Shown: positions 41,409-51,093 of the stretch, in pieces
Layout: each line of letters begins with the position of its first letter
Numbering within the stretch: the stretch's first letter is position 1
Source: Porphyromonadaceae bacterium UBA7176
GTDB taxonomy: Bacteria > Bacteroidota > Bacteroidia > Bacteroidales > Muribaculaceae
Assembly (NCBI GenBank): GCA_002491245.1
Contig: DKVO01000029.1
Coordinates: 1 to 56,899, forward strand
Direction of reading: 5' to 3'
DNA: 56,899 bases
Position numbers and translations under genes: made by a program
Notes under the pieces: model-generated
Told to the model about the DNA's origin: nothing
Database searches by the model: none
What the model saw: the letters and a program-made list of their open reading frames with translations, nothing else

Positions 41409-44240
41409 ATGAGAGAATTGAGACACTTTATTGTTTTGATGGTTTTTGCATTCCTGGGAGTGGCGACCGCGACGGCCGCCACCCTTTTAGGGTCTGTTAC
41501 AGATGCCCAGGGAGAAAGTTTGCCACAGGCTTCGGTGCGAGTGCTCGCTGCACGCGACTCGTCGGTTGTCAAGGCAGTCGTTACCAGTAGTGACGGCAAA
41601 TTCAAAGTTACGGGTATCAAGAAAGGTAAATATCTTGTCGAGGCCTCGTATGTTGGCTTTGCCTCCGAGACACGCCAGGTGACGGTGGGTGACAAAGATA
41701 TCACGCTCAAACCTTTTGCTCTCAATGAAAGCTCCATAGCCCTCAAGGATGCTGTCGTCACCGGTATCCGCACACCTATCAAGGTGATGGAAGATACAAT
41801 CGAATATAACGCAGATTCCTATAAGACGCAGCCCAATGCGGTTGTTGAAGACCTTGTGAAGCGTCTGCCGGGCGCTGAAGTGAGCAGCGACGGTAAGATA
41901 ACCGTCAATGGCAAGGAAGTGAAGAAGATACTTGTCGATGGCAAGGAATTTTTCAGTGATGACCCTACGGTGGCATCACGTAACCTGCCTGTCAACATGG
42001 TTGATAAACTCCAGGTTGTAGACCGCAAGAGCGACCTTGCCCGAATGACCGGTGTTGACGATGGCGAAGATGAGACTGTGATAAACCTGACTGTGAAGAA
42101 GGGTATGAACAATGGTTGGTTCGGCAACGCCGAAGCCGGCTATGGAACAGATGACCGCTACCGTGCCAACTTCAACGTGAACCGTTTCTGGGATGGTAAT
42201 CAGATAACCATTCTTGGCGGCGCGAACAATGTGAACCAACCCGGTTTTGCCGACGGCGGCATGGGACGTTTCAACCGTTTCGGTGGTTTCGGTGGCTATG
42301 GCATCACTTCGTCGGAGGCATTCGGTGTGAACTTCAATGTCGGTAAGGAAGAGATATTCCGAGTAGGCGGTAACTTCATGTACAGCCACACTGACCGCAA
42401 TACAAAAACATCGTCGGACCGCCAGTACCTTTTCACAGACTCAACGTCGACTCAACGCAGCAACCGTCAAGCTAAGGATAATGGACATAATTTCAGCGGA
42501 GACCTGAGGATACAGTGGAACCCCGACAGCTCGAATACATTCGAGTTCAGGCCGAACTTCTCTCTCAATTACAATGATTCGTGGAGCGTCGACTCTTCGT
42601 CGACATTTGCCGGCGGACGTGCTGCAGGCCGTCAGGTTACACGAAGCCTCAATAAGAGCAACAGCGACGGTCATTCGTTCGAGTTCGGCGGTACGCTGAC
42701 CTACAACCACAACTTCAAGCAGCGCAAGGGCCGCTCGTTCTCGGTGTGGGGCCAGTACCGGCTGAGCAATATGCGAGAGCGTTCGAATACTTATTCGTTC
42801 AACAAATTCTTCCAGCTCAATGATTCGGTTGATCTCTACGATCAGTTTGTAGACAACCATACGTGGAGCAACAATGTGTCGGCACGTCTGACCTGGACCG
42901 AGCCATTAGGCGACCCTGCCAAGGGTAACTTCCTGACGCTTGCCTACCGATTCAGCTATCGTTGGAACAATCAGGACCGCATGACCTACGACCATCCGGT
43001 TGAGTTCCCCGACGGATGGGAGGGCGATCCGGTAATCGCAGAGGAGCTATTGTTCAATCCTGATCTGTCGAACAGCTTCCGCAACGATTATATGAATCAG
43101 GACATCCGTCTCGGCTACCGCCACGTGAGCAAGGAGGGCAACCTCAATGTGGGTGTGTCGCTGGTGCCCCAGATGACTAAGTCGATCAACCTTATCAACC
43201 ACGACAAGGATATACCACGGCGCAATGTGCTCAACTTCGCACCGTTCCTGCGCTACCGCTATAAGTTCAATAAGTCGCGCTCGCTGCAGATGCACTACAA
43301 CGGCCGCTCATCGCAACCGTCGATGAACCAGTTGCAGCCTGTGCCTGATATGTCGGACCCTCTGCGCATCATCATCGGTAATCCTGACCTTAAGCCGACT
43401 TTCAGCCACAACGCCAATCTCCGCTATCAGGACTTCAACGCCGAGTCGCAGCGCTCGATAATGGCAATGCTTGATGGAAGTTTCCAACAGAACTCCATCG
43501 TGTCGAAAACGACTTTCAATCCCGAGACCGGTGGTCAGACGACTACCTACACCAACGTCAATGGTGTGTGGAGCATACGAGGTATGAATATGGTTTCGTT
43601 CCCGTTCAAGAACAAGGCGTTTACATTCAATAACTTCCTGATGTTGTCGTATAACAACACCGAAGGTTTCAACAATGGCGAGCGCAATAGTTCAGGAACT
43701 TTGGGCGTAAACGAGAGCTTCGGCATCGCATGGCGTCCCGAAAACGTGGAACTCGAGCTCCGACCCAACTATGGACTGTCGACGACAAGCAACAGTTTCG
43801 CCCGTCAGAGCAACCGCACCACCCACCGCTACGGCGGCTCTTTCTACGGCTCGTACACTTTCCCGTTCGGAGTTACGGTGGGTACAGACCTCAATTATTC
43901 GGCCACAAGCGGTTATTCGCAGGGCTATGATACCAAGGTGTGGATGTGGAATGCGAATATATCGTACCAGTTCCTCCGCGACCGCTCAGCCACACTCAGC
44001 CTGCGAGCCTACGATATTCTCGGGCAGCGCAGCAATATCAACCGCAGCGTTACTGCCAACTATATCGACGACAGCCGGTATAATTCGCTCACACGCTACG
44101 TGATGGTAAGTTTCTCCTACCGATTCAATACATTCGGCAAGGGCAATCAGCCTCAGGACCGTAACTTCCAGGGCGGTCCTTACGGACCTCCCCCCGGAGG
44201 TGGCCGTCCCGGAGGCGGTCGACCCGGTGGACGCTTCTAA
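41409..44240 (+). CDS. TonB-receptor-like outer-membrane beta-barrel protein with N-terminal carboxypeptidase-regulatory domain
   Basis: 943 residues from ATG 41409 (signal MRELRHFIVLMVFAFLGVATATAA). Residues about 26-110 are a CarboxypepD_reg-like beta-sandwich (LLGSVTDAQGESLPQASVRV). A plug domain follows (about 125-215, with PNAVVEDLVKRLPGAEVSSD and KKILVDGKEFFSDDP), then a 22-strand-type barrel. The last strand reads RYVMVSFSYRFNTF, a likely BAM recognition signal, but it is followed by about 30 residues of Gly/Pro/Arg-rich tail ending GGRPGGRF. No SusD partner is adjacent, so it is not a classic glycan SusC. Substrate unknown; this subfamily is often annotated simply as outer membrane beta-barrel protein. 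Confidence 0.87.
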   Translation: MRELRHFIVLMVFAFLGVATATAATLLGSVTDAQGESLPQASVRVLAARDSSVVKAVVTSSDGKFKVTGIKKGKYLVEASYVGFASETRQVTVGDKDITLKPFALNESSIALKDAVVTGIRTPIKVMEDTIEYNADSYKTQPNAVVEDLVKRLPGAEVSSDGKITVNGKEVKKILVDGKEFFSDDPTVASRNLPVNMVDKLQVVDRKSDLARMTGVDDGEDETVINLTVKKGMNNGWFGNAEAGYGTDDRYRANFNVNRFWDGNQITILGGANNVNQPGFADGGMGRFNRFGGFGGYGITSSEAFGVNFNVGKEEIFRVGGNFMYSHTDRNTKTSSDRQYLFTDSTSTQRSNRQAKDNGHNFSGDLRIQWNPDSSNTFEFRPNFSLNYNDSWSVDSSSTFAGGRAAGRQVTRSLNKSNSDGHSFEFGGTLTYNHNFKQRKGRSFSVWGQYRLSNMRERSNTYSFNKFFQLNDSVDLYDQFVDNHTWSNNVSARLTWTEPLGDPAKGNFLTLAYRFSYRWNNQDRMTYDHPVEFPDGWEGDPVIAEELLFNPDLSNSFRNDYMNQDIRLGYRHVSKEGNLNVGVSLVPQMTKSINLINHDKDIPRRNVLNFAPFLRYRYKFNKSRSLQMHYNGRSSQPSMNQLQPVPDMSDPLRIIIGNPDLKPTFSHNANLRYQDFNAESQRSIMAMLDGSFQQNSIVSKTTFNPETGGQTTTYTNVNGVWSIRGMNMVSFPFKNKAFTFNNFLMLSYNNTEGFNNGERNSSGTLGVNESFGIAWRPENVELELRPNYGLSTTSNSFARQSNRTTHRYGGSFYGSYTFPFGVTVGTDLNYSATSGYSQGYDTKVWMWNANISYQFLRDRSATLSLRAYDILGQRSNINRSVTANYIDDSRYNSLTRYVMVSFSYRFNTFGKGNQPQDRNFQGGPYGPPPGGGRPGGGRPGGRF

Positions 44241-44391
44241 GAGGGTGTTTATAAAAACCGTCTAAGATTATAAACCGTCCTCTGATAAATTTACGCAGTC
44301 CCCGAGGATTGAAAATTTGTTAAATGGACAAGTGATACTGTGTTATATGGCAAGGATTGAGTACTTTTGTAGCAAATCTGCATGAAGCCAT

Positions 44392-45585
44392 ATGACACAG
44401 TATAATTTTGATGACATCATCAACCGCCAAGGTACGCAGGCAGTAAAAATCGAAAGCCTGGACCGAATGTTCGGCCGTCATGACGTTACGCCCCTATGGG
44501 TTGCCGACCTCGACTTTGCCGTGTGTCCCCGTATCACGGATGCATTGGCCCGTCGTCTCCATCATCCTATATTGGGTTATTCGGAGCCATCCGAAAGTTA
44601 CTGGCAGTCAATAATCGACTGGGAGATGCACCGGCACGGCTTCGAGGTGAAAAGAGAGGAACTCAGCTTTGTGCCCGGTGTAGTGAGGGGTATAGCGTGG
44701 GCAGTCAATTTCTTTTCGTCGCGTGGTGACGGAGTGGTTGTACAGCCGCCAGTCTATACACCGTTTACTACAATAATCCGCGGTAACGGTCGCCGTATCG
44801 TAGAAAATCCGTTGTTGCCAACAGCAGACGGATACCGGATGGACCTTGAAGGACTCCGCAAAGTCGTTGCCGAAGAGAAGCCCAAGATGCTTATTCTCTG
44901 CAATCCTCACAACCCGATAGGAATACAATGGGACCGCGATACGATGGCCGAACTTGCGTCGATCTGCCGCGCTGCCGGTATGGTGGTTGTCAGCGATGAG
45001 ATACATGGAGACCTCATGCTCCACGGCCGCCGTCATATCCCTTATCTCAGCTGCGGCGAGGATGCCCGTGCGACGGGAGTCATGCTCGGCGCTCCGTCGA
45101 AGACTTTCAATATCCCCGGTCTTGTCAGCTCCTGGATGGTGATAAAGAACGAAGAATTACGCCGGCCCTACTATGAGTGGCTCGAGGCGAATGAGTTCAA
45201 TCAGCCGGTATTGTTCTCTACCATAGGAGCTGAGGCTGCCTACCGCAACGGCGAGGAGTGGCTTGACCAGATGCTTAAATATGTTGAGGGCAACCTCGAA
45301 TTTGTGGCCGATTATGTGGCCGAGAATATACCCGGTCTGCGGATTGTGCGCCCACAGGCGTCATTCCTTGTATGGCTTGACTTCCGTGCCCTTCATATGT
45401 GTCAGCGCGAGATTATGGATCTGCTGCTTGACAAGGCTCATCTGGCGCTCAACGACGGTTCGATGTTCGGTAGTCAGGGTGAAGGTTTCGCACGACTTAA
45501 TATCGGTACGCCACGAAGTGTGCTCGCCAAGGCACTCGACAGTCTGCGCGCGGCAGTGTGCAGTGTCTGCCCACAAGAAAAATAA
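44392..45585 (+). CDS. PatB/MalY-type PLP-dependent C-S lyase (aminotransferase fold)
   Basis: 397 residues, fold-type I PLP enzyme. Recognisable parts are DVTPLWVADLDFAVCPRITD near the N-terminus, VVVQPPVYTPF, LILCNPHNPIG, VVSDEIHGDLML and GAPSKTFNIPGL with the PLP Lys237. This set is diagnostic for the PatB/MalY family, which cleaves cystathionine or cysteine S-conjugates to a thiol, pyruvate and ammonia. A TACTTTTG at 44362-44369 is a likely -7 element. aroA begins 5 bases after its stop, so the two are co-transcribed. Confidence 0.92.
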   Translation: MTQYNFDDIINRQGTQAVKIESLDRMFGRHDVTPLWVADLDFAVCPRITDALARRLHHPILGYSEPSESYWQSIIDWEMHRHGFEVKREELSFVPGVVRGIAWAVNFFSSRGDGVVVQPPVYTPFTTIIRGNGRRIVENPLLPTADGYRMDLEGLRKVVAEEKPKMLILCNPHNPIGIQWDRDTMAELASICRAAGMVVVSDEIHGDLMLHGRRHIPYLSCGEDARATGVMLGAPSKTFNIPGLVSSWMVIKNEELRRPYYEWLEANEFNQPVLFSTIGAEAAYRNGEEWLDQMLKYVEGNLEFVADYVAENIPGLRIVRPQASFLVWLDFRALHMCQREIMDLLLDKAHLALNDGSMFGSQGEGFARLNIGTPRSVLAKALDSLRAAVCSVCPQEK

Positions 45586-45590
45586 CAACT

Positions 45591-46853
45591 ATGGACTATC
45601 GTATCTTTCCTCCCGAAGAAATACTCGAGACCAGTGTATGCTTGCCCCGAAGCAAGAGTATGGCCATGAGGGCCATCGCATTATCATATCTTGCAGGAGA
45701 CGCGGTTCCGGCCGATCTTGCCGGCGTATGTGATGACACACGGTCGTTCGCAGCATGTCTTGGCATGGATGCCGGAGGCGGTAACTATCTTGATTGTGGC
45801 GCATCGGGTGCCGCATTGCGGTTTCTGATCGCGATAATGGCTTCAGTTCCCGGTTCGGACTGTACGATCGGAGGCACGGACCGGTTGAACCAACGTCCGG
45901 TAGGGCCATTGGTGGATGCTTTGCGTTTGCTCGGCGCTTCGGTTGAATATGTCGGAAATGAAGGATGCGCACCTTTGCAAATCAAGGGGCGGCATCTTGA
46001 GGGTGGCGTTGTAGAAGTGGATGCTTCTGTCAGCTCCCAGATTGTGTCAGCGCTTATGCTTATCGGACCCAAATGTGACAAAGGTCTTGAGATAAGGATG
46101 CGAGGGACTGTCCAGTCAGCTCCTTATATCCGTATGACCGCCGGCATGATGCAGGCTTGCGGTGCAGACGTGGAGCTTGAGCGCGATGTGGTGAAGGTAG
46201 GTGCCAAGCCTTATGATAAGTCGTATTGCGAAATAGAACCGGACTGGAGTGCGGCTGCATTCTGGTATGAGATAGCGGCTCTTACGGCCGGTTGGGTGAC
46301 ACTCGAAGGTCTGGGCGATAAGTCGCTTCAGGGTGATAGCGGAGTAGTACCGTTGTTCGAGCGTCTCGGCGTCGTGACCGAGTTTACTGAAGAAGGAGCT
46401 GAACTATCAGCCACCCCTGACCTCTACAACAGTCTTGACGCCGACATGACCGATATGCCCGATGCTGTGCCGGCGCTCGCTGTGACAGCTGCTATGGCCA
46501 GCATACCATTCAGATTCAGCGGAGTGGGCGCTCTCCACGATAAGGAGTGCGACCGGATATCGGCTCTTGCCGATTCGCTGATGAAGCTTGGTATAGTGAC
46601 AGAAACAGAGCAATATGGAACTGTCTTTGTCTGGGATGGCCGACGGGTGCCCATACGCGAGTTGCCAGTTTTTGATACCTACAACGACCACCGCATGGCT
46701 ATGGCTTTAGCCGCAGTGTCGGTATTTGTACCCGGCATAGTGGTGAAGAATGCAGAAGTGGTTGATAAGTCTTATCCCGGATTTTGGGAAGATCTTAGTC
46801 GTGCCGGATTTGTGCTGCGCGATCCGTCCGATAATCTGGAGGCCGAGGCATGA
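45591..46853 (+). CDS. aroA: 3-phosphoshikimate 1-carboxyvinyltransferase (EPSP synthase)
   Basis: 420 residues from ATG 45591. EPSP synthase features are CLPRSKSMAMRAIALSYLAG near the N-terminus, RLNQRPVGPLVDALRLLG, SSQIVSALMLIGP, DWSAAAFWYEIAAL and YNDHRMAMALAAVSV near the C-terminus. It joins PEP to shikimate-3-phosphate in aromatic amino-acid synthesis. In the loop corresponding to E. coli GNAGTAMRP it reads CGASGAALRFL, so several glyphosate-contact positions differ. The stop overlaps the next ATG (ATGA, 46850-46853). Confidence 0.93.
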   Translation: MDYRIFPPEEILETSVCLPRSKSMAMRAIALSYLAGDAVPADLAGVCDDTRSFAACLGMDAGGGNYLDCGASGAALRFLIAIMASVPGSDCTIGGTDRLNQRPVGPLVDALRLLGASVEYVGNEGCAPLQIKGRHLEGGVVEVDASVSSQIVSALMLIGPKCDKGLEIRMRGTVQSAPYIRMTAGMMQACGADVELERDVVKVGAKPYDKSYCEIEPDWSAAAFWYEIAALTAGWVTLEGLGDKSLQGDSGVVPLFERLGVVTEFTEEGAELSATPDLYNSLDADMTDMPDAVPALAVTAAMASIPFRFSGVGALHDKECDRISALADSLMKLGIVTETEQYGTVFVWDGRRVPIRELPVFDTYNDHRMAMALAAVSVFVPGIVVKNAEVVDKSYPGFWEDLSRAGFVLRDPSDNLEAEA

Positions 46854-47266
46854 CAGTTGCATTGATATTGCTTGTGGCGCTTGTAGTCACGGGTTTGGCG
46901 CTGTGGCTTCATCATCGGTTTTCGGTGGCTCATGACGAAGAATTGCCGACGGAAGAGCAAGAGGCAGAAGAGCCGGAGGAATGCTGCGGAATGCACATCA
47001 CCTGCGAGCGGGACTCTTTGTTGGCGTCGGTGTCGCCAACTATAGAATATTACGATGACGAGGAACTTGACGTGTACCGAGGGCGCGACCGAGAGTCGTA
47101 CGACGAGAAGGAAATAGAGGAGTTCCGGGATGTTCTCCTCACCATGCCAGCCAGCGATATCGCCGGTTGGGCCCGGAGTCTCCAGTTGCGAGGAGTGGAA
47201 TTGCCATCGGCCGTACGCGACGAATTGTTGATGATTGTGGCCGAAGCCCGGCGGCAACATGCCTGA
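46850..47266 (+). CDS. Small membrane-anchored Cys/His-motif protein, function unknown
   Basis: 138 residues: one N-terminal membrane helix (2-20), an acidic linker, then a Cys/His motif CCGMHITCE (Cys45, Cys46, His49, Cys52) and a helical C-terminal domain (about 85-138: EFRDVLLTMPASDIAGWARS, RGVELPSAVRDELLMIV). I recognise this as a conserved Bacteroidales family without an assigned function; some entries call it phospholipase, which nothing here supports. The motif could bind a metal. Start overlaps the aroA stop, and the metal-permease gene begins 6 bases after its stop, so a link to metal handling is possible. Confidence 0.65.
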   Translation: MTVALILLVALVVTGLALWLHHRFSVAHDEELPTEEQEAEEPEECCGMHITCERDSLLASVSPTIEYYDDEELDVYRGRDRESYDEKEIEEFRDVLLTMPASDIAGWARSLQLRGVELPSAVRDELLMIVAEARRQHA

Positions 47267-47272
47267 GAAAAT

Positions 47273-48112
47273 ATGTTGAAGTATCTCGATTATACCTTTT
47301 TTACCAATGCACTGTGTGGGGTTGTGCTTATAAGCATATGTTCGGCACTGATAGGAACCTATATCATCAGCCGTCGTATGGTAGCGATAAGCGGAGGCGT
47401 GACCCATGCCTGTTTCGGAGGTCTTGGGCTTGGATATTTTATGGGTATCAATCCGGTGTTAATGGCCGGAGTGTTTGCTGTGGGTTCGTCGGCGTGTGTC
47501 GAGTTCATGTCGCGCCGGATGCATCTCCGCGAGGATTCGGCCATAGCGGTAGTGTGGGCGCTTGGCATGGCTCTTGGAGTACTGTTCGTGTTCCTTACGC
47601 CGGGTTATGTGCCAGAACTGAACGCATTTCTTTTCGGAAACATACTAACGGTGACAAGCTCAGACTTGCAGGCGTTTGTGATTTTTACGGCAGTTTTGGC
47701 GGCGTTTTTCATCTGGCAGTACCGCAATATAGTCGCCGTGGCTTTCGACCGGGACTTCGCCACCGTTGCCGGTCTTCCGGTAAAGTTTGTGAGCTATACG
47801 ATGACCGTGTTTGTAGCAATATGTATAGTGTTGACTATCAGGCTTGCCGGAGTGATGATGCTTATGTCGGTCCTTTCGTTGCCGATAATCACCGCCGAGG
47901 TGTTTTGGAGCCGTTTCAAGCCAGTACTGTATGCTTCGGTCGTGTTTTCGCTGTTGGCCTCTGTCGGCGGACTTTTTCTGTCGACTGTTGTCGATGTTCC
48001 GTGTTCAGCGCTTATAGTGCTTTTCATGGTTGCCATTTTTGCGGTATCCAAGACCGTGGCCCTGATAAAAAATAATCTGCAAAGAAACAAAATAAAGAAA
48101 ATAAATAAATGA
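47273..48112 (+). CDS. Metal ABC transporter permease (ZnuB/MntB-like)
   Basis: 279 residues with 8-9 hydrophobic helices. Family motifs are RMVAISGGVTHACFGGLGLGY (about 35-55) and, later, AFDRDFATVAGLPVKFVSYT and VMMLMSVLSLPIITAEVFWS. This is the ABC-3 permease type for Zn2+ or Mn2+ import across the inner membrane. No ATPase or binding-protein gene is adjacent, so partners must be encoded elsewhere or lost. It is coupled to the TPR gene by an ATGA overlap (48109-48112). The C-terminus is Lys-rich. Confidence 0.88.
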   Translation: MLKYLDYTFFTNALCGVVLISICSALIGTYIISRRMVAISGGVTHACFGGLGLGYFMGINPVLMAGVFAVGSSACVEFMSRRMHLREDSAIAVVWALGMALGVLFVFLTPGYVPELNAFLFGNILTVTSSDLQAFVIFTAVLAAFFIWQYRNIVAVAFDRDFATVAGLPVKFVSYTMTVFVAICIVLTIRLAGVMMLMSVLSLPIITAEVFWSRFKPVLYASVVFSLLASVGGLFLSTVVDVPCSALIVLFMVAIFAVSKTVALIKNNLQRNKIKKINK

Positions 48113-51069
48113 GATACCCGATACTGCTTCTTGCCGGCCTCACCCTGAGCGCCCATGCGCAGATAGTGTCGCCCGGAGCCGAAGGTGCTGTGACACGGGC
48201 CGAGACGCTTTATGATTGCGGCAACTATGCCGGGGCTTTAGACCAGTTGTCGTCAGTGTCCGATGTTCCGTCGCCACTTGTCGTGCGGCATAAACTGCTT
48301 AAAGCACGTTGTCTCTATGCATCGGGCGATTATATCGCGGCACGGGAGGAATATCTCGGAGCGGCCAGGGTAGAGCCTTGGTCGGCTGACGCTGTCGAAG
48401 CCTCGGCCGGAGCTGCCGACTGCCTGTTTGCCCGAGGTATGTACAAAGAGGCCCTCGGGGAATATTCGTCGTTGGCGGTAGAGCAGTTAGCTCCGTCGAA
48501 GGCTGCGGCAGTATTCTATAACAGCGGAGTGTGTGCGTTTGAAGAGGGTGAAGTGAGAGCCGCGGCGAGGTATTTCGCAGATGCGGCAAAGGACGGCTCG
48601 ACACGCTCGGCCGCAAATTTCTATCTTGGTGTCATCGCTTTTAATGAGGGAGATTACGGTAAGGCCCGAAATTATTTCAATCTAACCAATCAGGGAGTAG
48701 AGCCCGGCCGCCGTTCGCCTTACTATCTCGCCCAGATAGAATACGGGCAGGGAGCATGGGCTAAGGCGCTCACGCTGGCACGTCAGGTCCTCAAGGCCGG
48801 TCAAGCACCGGAGCAGGCCGAGATGCAACGTGTGGCCGGAGAGTCGCTGTGCCGTCTGGGGCAGAATAGCGAGGGACTTGAATATCTGCGCAAGTATCTT
48901 AAATCGACGTCGAAGCCGGCGCTTACGGCTCTGTATCTTGTGGGCGTCGATGATTTCGAAAACGGAGATTACAGCGAAGCAGTAGAGCATCTAAGACCCG
49001 TATGCGACAGTGAAGACCCTAAAGCGGCCCAATCGGCCTATCTCTTCATCGGTCAGGCGCAGTTGCATCAAGGCGACAGCGATGCTGCACTGATGTCGTT
49101 CGAGAAAGCTCTCGGCATAGATGGCGGTGATACGGATGCAGAAGAGGCCGCATACTACAACTATGCTGTTGCAAAGTTGGAGGGAGCGTCGATACCATTC
49201 AAATCGTCGGCCGGGATTTTAGAGGAGTTTCTACGCCGGTATCCGTCGGGACCGTACAGCCAACGGGTGTCGGAGTATCTTGCCGGAGGGTATCTCGCAG
49301 ATAAGGATTATGCCCGTGCGATAGAGCGAATTGACAGGGTAGCGCATCCGTCGGATGCAATGTTGAAGACCAAGCTCCAGGCTCTCTATGCTCTGGCATG
49401 GACCGATTACAGGTCTGGCGACTATGACTCGGCCCTGGCCAATCTCAACAAAGCTGGAGAATATACGGGCTTCGACCGCGGCACGGGTATGGAGGTGAAC
49501 CTGCTTAAAGCCGAGACGCTTTTGCGCCGGGGGGACTCTAAGGATGCCGCCAAGCTCTTCCGCAGCTATCTTGACAAAGCGCCCCGAGAGGCAGTGAACC
49601 GACCTGTTGCCTCGTACGGACTTGGGTATGCACTTTATAACCAAAAAGATATACAGGGGGCCAAACGAGCCTTCACAGATGCCTTGCATGGACTGGAGGG
49701 TGCGGTAAGAAGCGATATCTACAACCGTCTGGGAGATTTGTCGCAGGCGTCGGGAGATTGGGGCGCAGCCGCGTCGTACTACGAAAAATCGGCGCAGACG
49801 AGTCCGTCGGCGTCGGATTACTCCGCGTTGCAGATGGCAAGGATGAAGGGTTATCAGCGTGATTACCAGGGCAAGCTTGACGCGCTGGATGCTTTCGCAC
49901 GCGATCATGCCGGTTCTCCGCTGATGCCGGACGCCCTTCTTGAAACGACCCAGGCTCAGATCAGTCTTGGGCGCAACGGCGATGCGGTGGCAACATACCG
50001 CCGGCTTATCGAGGGTTATCCATCGACCTCGCAGGGACGTCGAGGATATCTCGAAATGGCCATGACTCTTCTCGACATGGAGCGCCGCGACGAAGCCCTT
50101 GACGCTTACCGGAGTGTGATATCTCTCTACCCGAGCTCGGAGGAGGCTGTGCAGGCTACCGCGCTATTGAAAAATCTGTATACTTCCGACGGGCGAGCAT
50201 CCGATTATATCGAGTTTATCAACTCGGTGGACAATGCGCCTAAAATCGATGCAGCCGAAGCCGAGAACCTGAGCTACTCGTCGGCGATGAGTGTGTACCG
50301 GTCGAAACATGATACGTCGCAGATAGAGGCGTTTGTGGATCGCTACCGTGAGTCGGGCCGACGGGCGGAACTTATGGGCGTATTGCTTGAGGACGCTGTC
50401 GGCAAGGATGACAAAGCCAAGGCCCTGGGTATTGCTGAAGAAATAGTGTCGGCCTATCCTGACAGCCGTGTGGCCGAACGGGCGATGCTTGTGAAAGCTC
50501 GCGATCTATACGACCGTGGAGCCATACCGGAGGCTCTTGAGATGTACCGGACGTTAGAACCCCGGTCGTCGGACCAGGCTACAGCCGTGGCCGCCCGAAT
50601 GGGCGTGATGCGAGCCGCCCGAGATATGGGTGACTATAAACTGGCGGCAGAGGAGGCTGATGCCTTGATGAATTCGTCGGCAACGAAAGATTATAATGAG
50701 GCAGAGGTTAAATTTACCAAGGCCTGCGCCCTCGAAGCCAACGGAGATGTGGACGGCGCAATAGAACTGTGGCGGTCGAACTCGAAGAACACGTCGGAAC
50801 TCTATGGTGCCAAGAGCGCTTACCGCGCCGCCGAAGCGCTGTATGAGTCGGGCAAGACTAAAGAAGCGCTGTCGGCGACACAGAAGTTTGTCAAATCGGG
50901 CTCGAAGCAACGCTATTGGGTGGCCCGCGGGTTTATCCTGTTGAGCGATATATACAAAGCCAAGGGCAACAATTATGAGGCAAAGCAATATCTCGAGGCC
51001 TTGCGCGACAACTACCCGGGTGACGAGACCGATATAAAGATGATGATAGAGAGTCGTCTTGGTGAATGA
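48109..51069 (+). CDS. Large exported tetratricopeptide-repeat protein
   Basis: 986 residues with a signal peptide (MRYPILLLAGLTLSAHAQ). Nearly the whole protein is TPR/Sel1-like helix pairs; examples are AETLYDCGNYAGALDQLSSV, GDYIAAREEYLGAA, GDYGKARNYFNL, GDYDSALANLNKAG and GDVDGAIELWRS. It is likely a periplasmic scaffold. It begins inside the stop of the metal-permease gene, and the barrel gene starts 24 bases after it. Similar TPR/barrel gene pairs occur in other Bacteroidales as I recall, suggesting a joint outer-membrane role, but no function is established. Confidence 0.85.
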   Translation: MRYPILLLAGLTLSAHAQIVSPGAEGAVTRAETLYDCGNYAGALDQLSSVSDVPSPLVVRHKLLKARCLYASGDYIAAREEYLGAARVEPWSADAVEASAGAADCLFARGMYKEALGEYSSLAVEQLAPSKAAAVFYNSGVCAFEEGEVRAAARYFADAAKDGSTRSAANFYLGVIAFNEGDYGKARNYFNLTNQGVEPGRRSPYYLAQIEYGQGAWAKALTLARQVLKAGQAPEQAEMQRVAGESLCRLGQNSEGLEYLRKYLKSTSKPALTALYLVGVDDFENGDYSEAVEHLRPVCDSEDPKAAQSAYLFIGQAQLHQGDSDAALMSFEKALGIDGGDTDAEEAAYYNYAVAKLEGASIPFKSSAGILEEFLRRYPSGPYSQRVSEYLAGGYLADKDYARAIERIDRVAHPSDAMLKTKLQALYALAWTDYRSGDYDSALANLNKAGEYTGFDRGTGMEVNLLKAETLLRRGDSKDAAKLFRSYLDKAPREAVNRPVASYGLGYALYNQKDIQGAKRAFTDALHGLEGAVRSDIYNRLGDLSQASGDWGAAASYYEKSAQTSPSASDYSALQMARMKGYQRDYQGKLDALDAFARDHAGSPLMPDALLETTQAQISLGRNGDAVATYRRLIEGYPSTSQGRRGYLEMAMTLLDMERRDEALDAYRSVISLYPSSEEAVQATALLKNLYTSDGRASDYIEFINSVDNAPKIDAAEAENLSYSSAMSVYRSKHDTSQIEAFVDRYRESGRRAELMGVLLEDAVGKDDKAKALGIAEEIVSAYPDSRVAERAMLVKARDLYDRGAIPEALEMYRTLEPRSSDQATAVAARMGVMRAARDMGDYKLAAEEADALMNSSATKDYNEAEVKFTKACALEANGDVDGAIELWRSNSKNTSELYGAKSAYRAAEALYESGKTKEALSATQKFVKSGSKQRYWVARGFILLSDIYKAKGNNYEAKQYLEALRDNYPGDETDIKMMIESRLGE

Positions 51070-51093
51070 TTATTAAACACCCTCTAAGAAGCA

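Noticed and set aside
44248..44285. Short direct repeat around ACCGTC after the barrel gene, as a possible att site or regulatory repeat
   Set aside because: Only two imperfect copies, no integrase or hairpin; it could be chance in an AT-rich gap.
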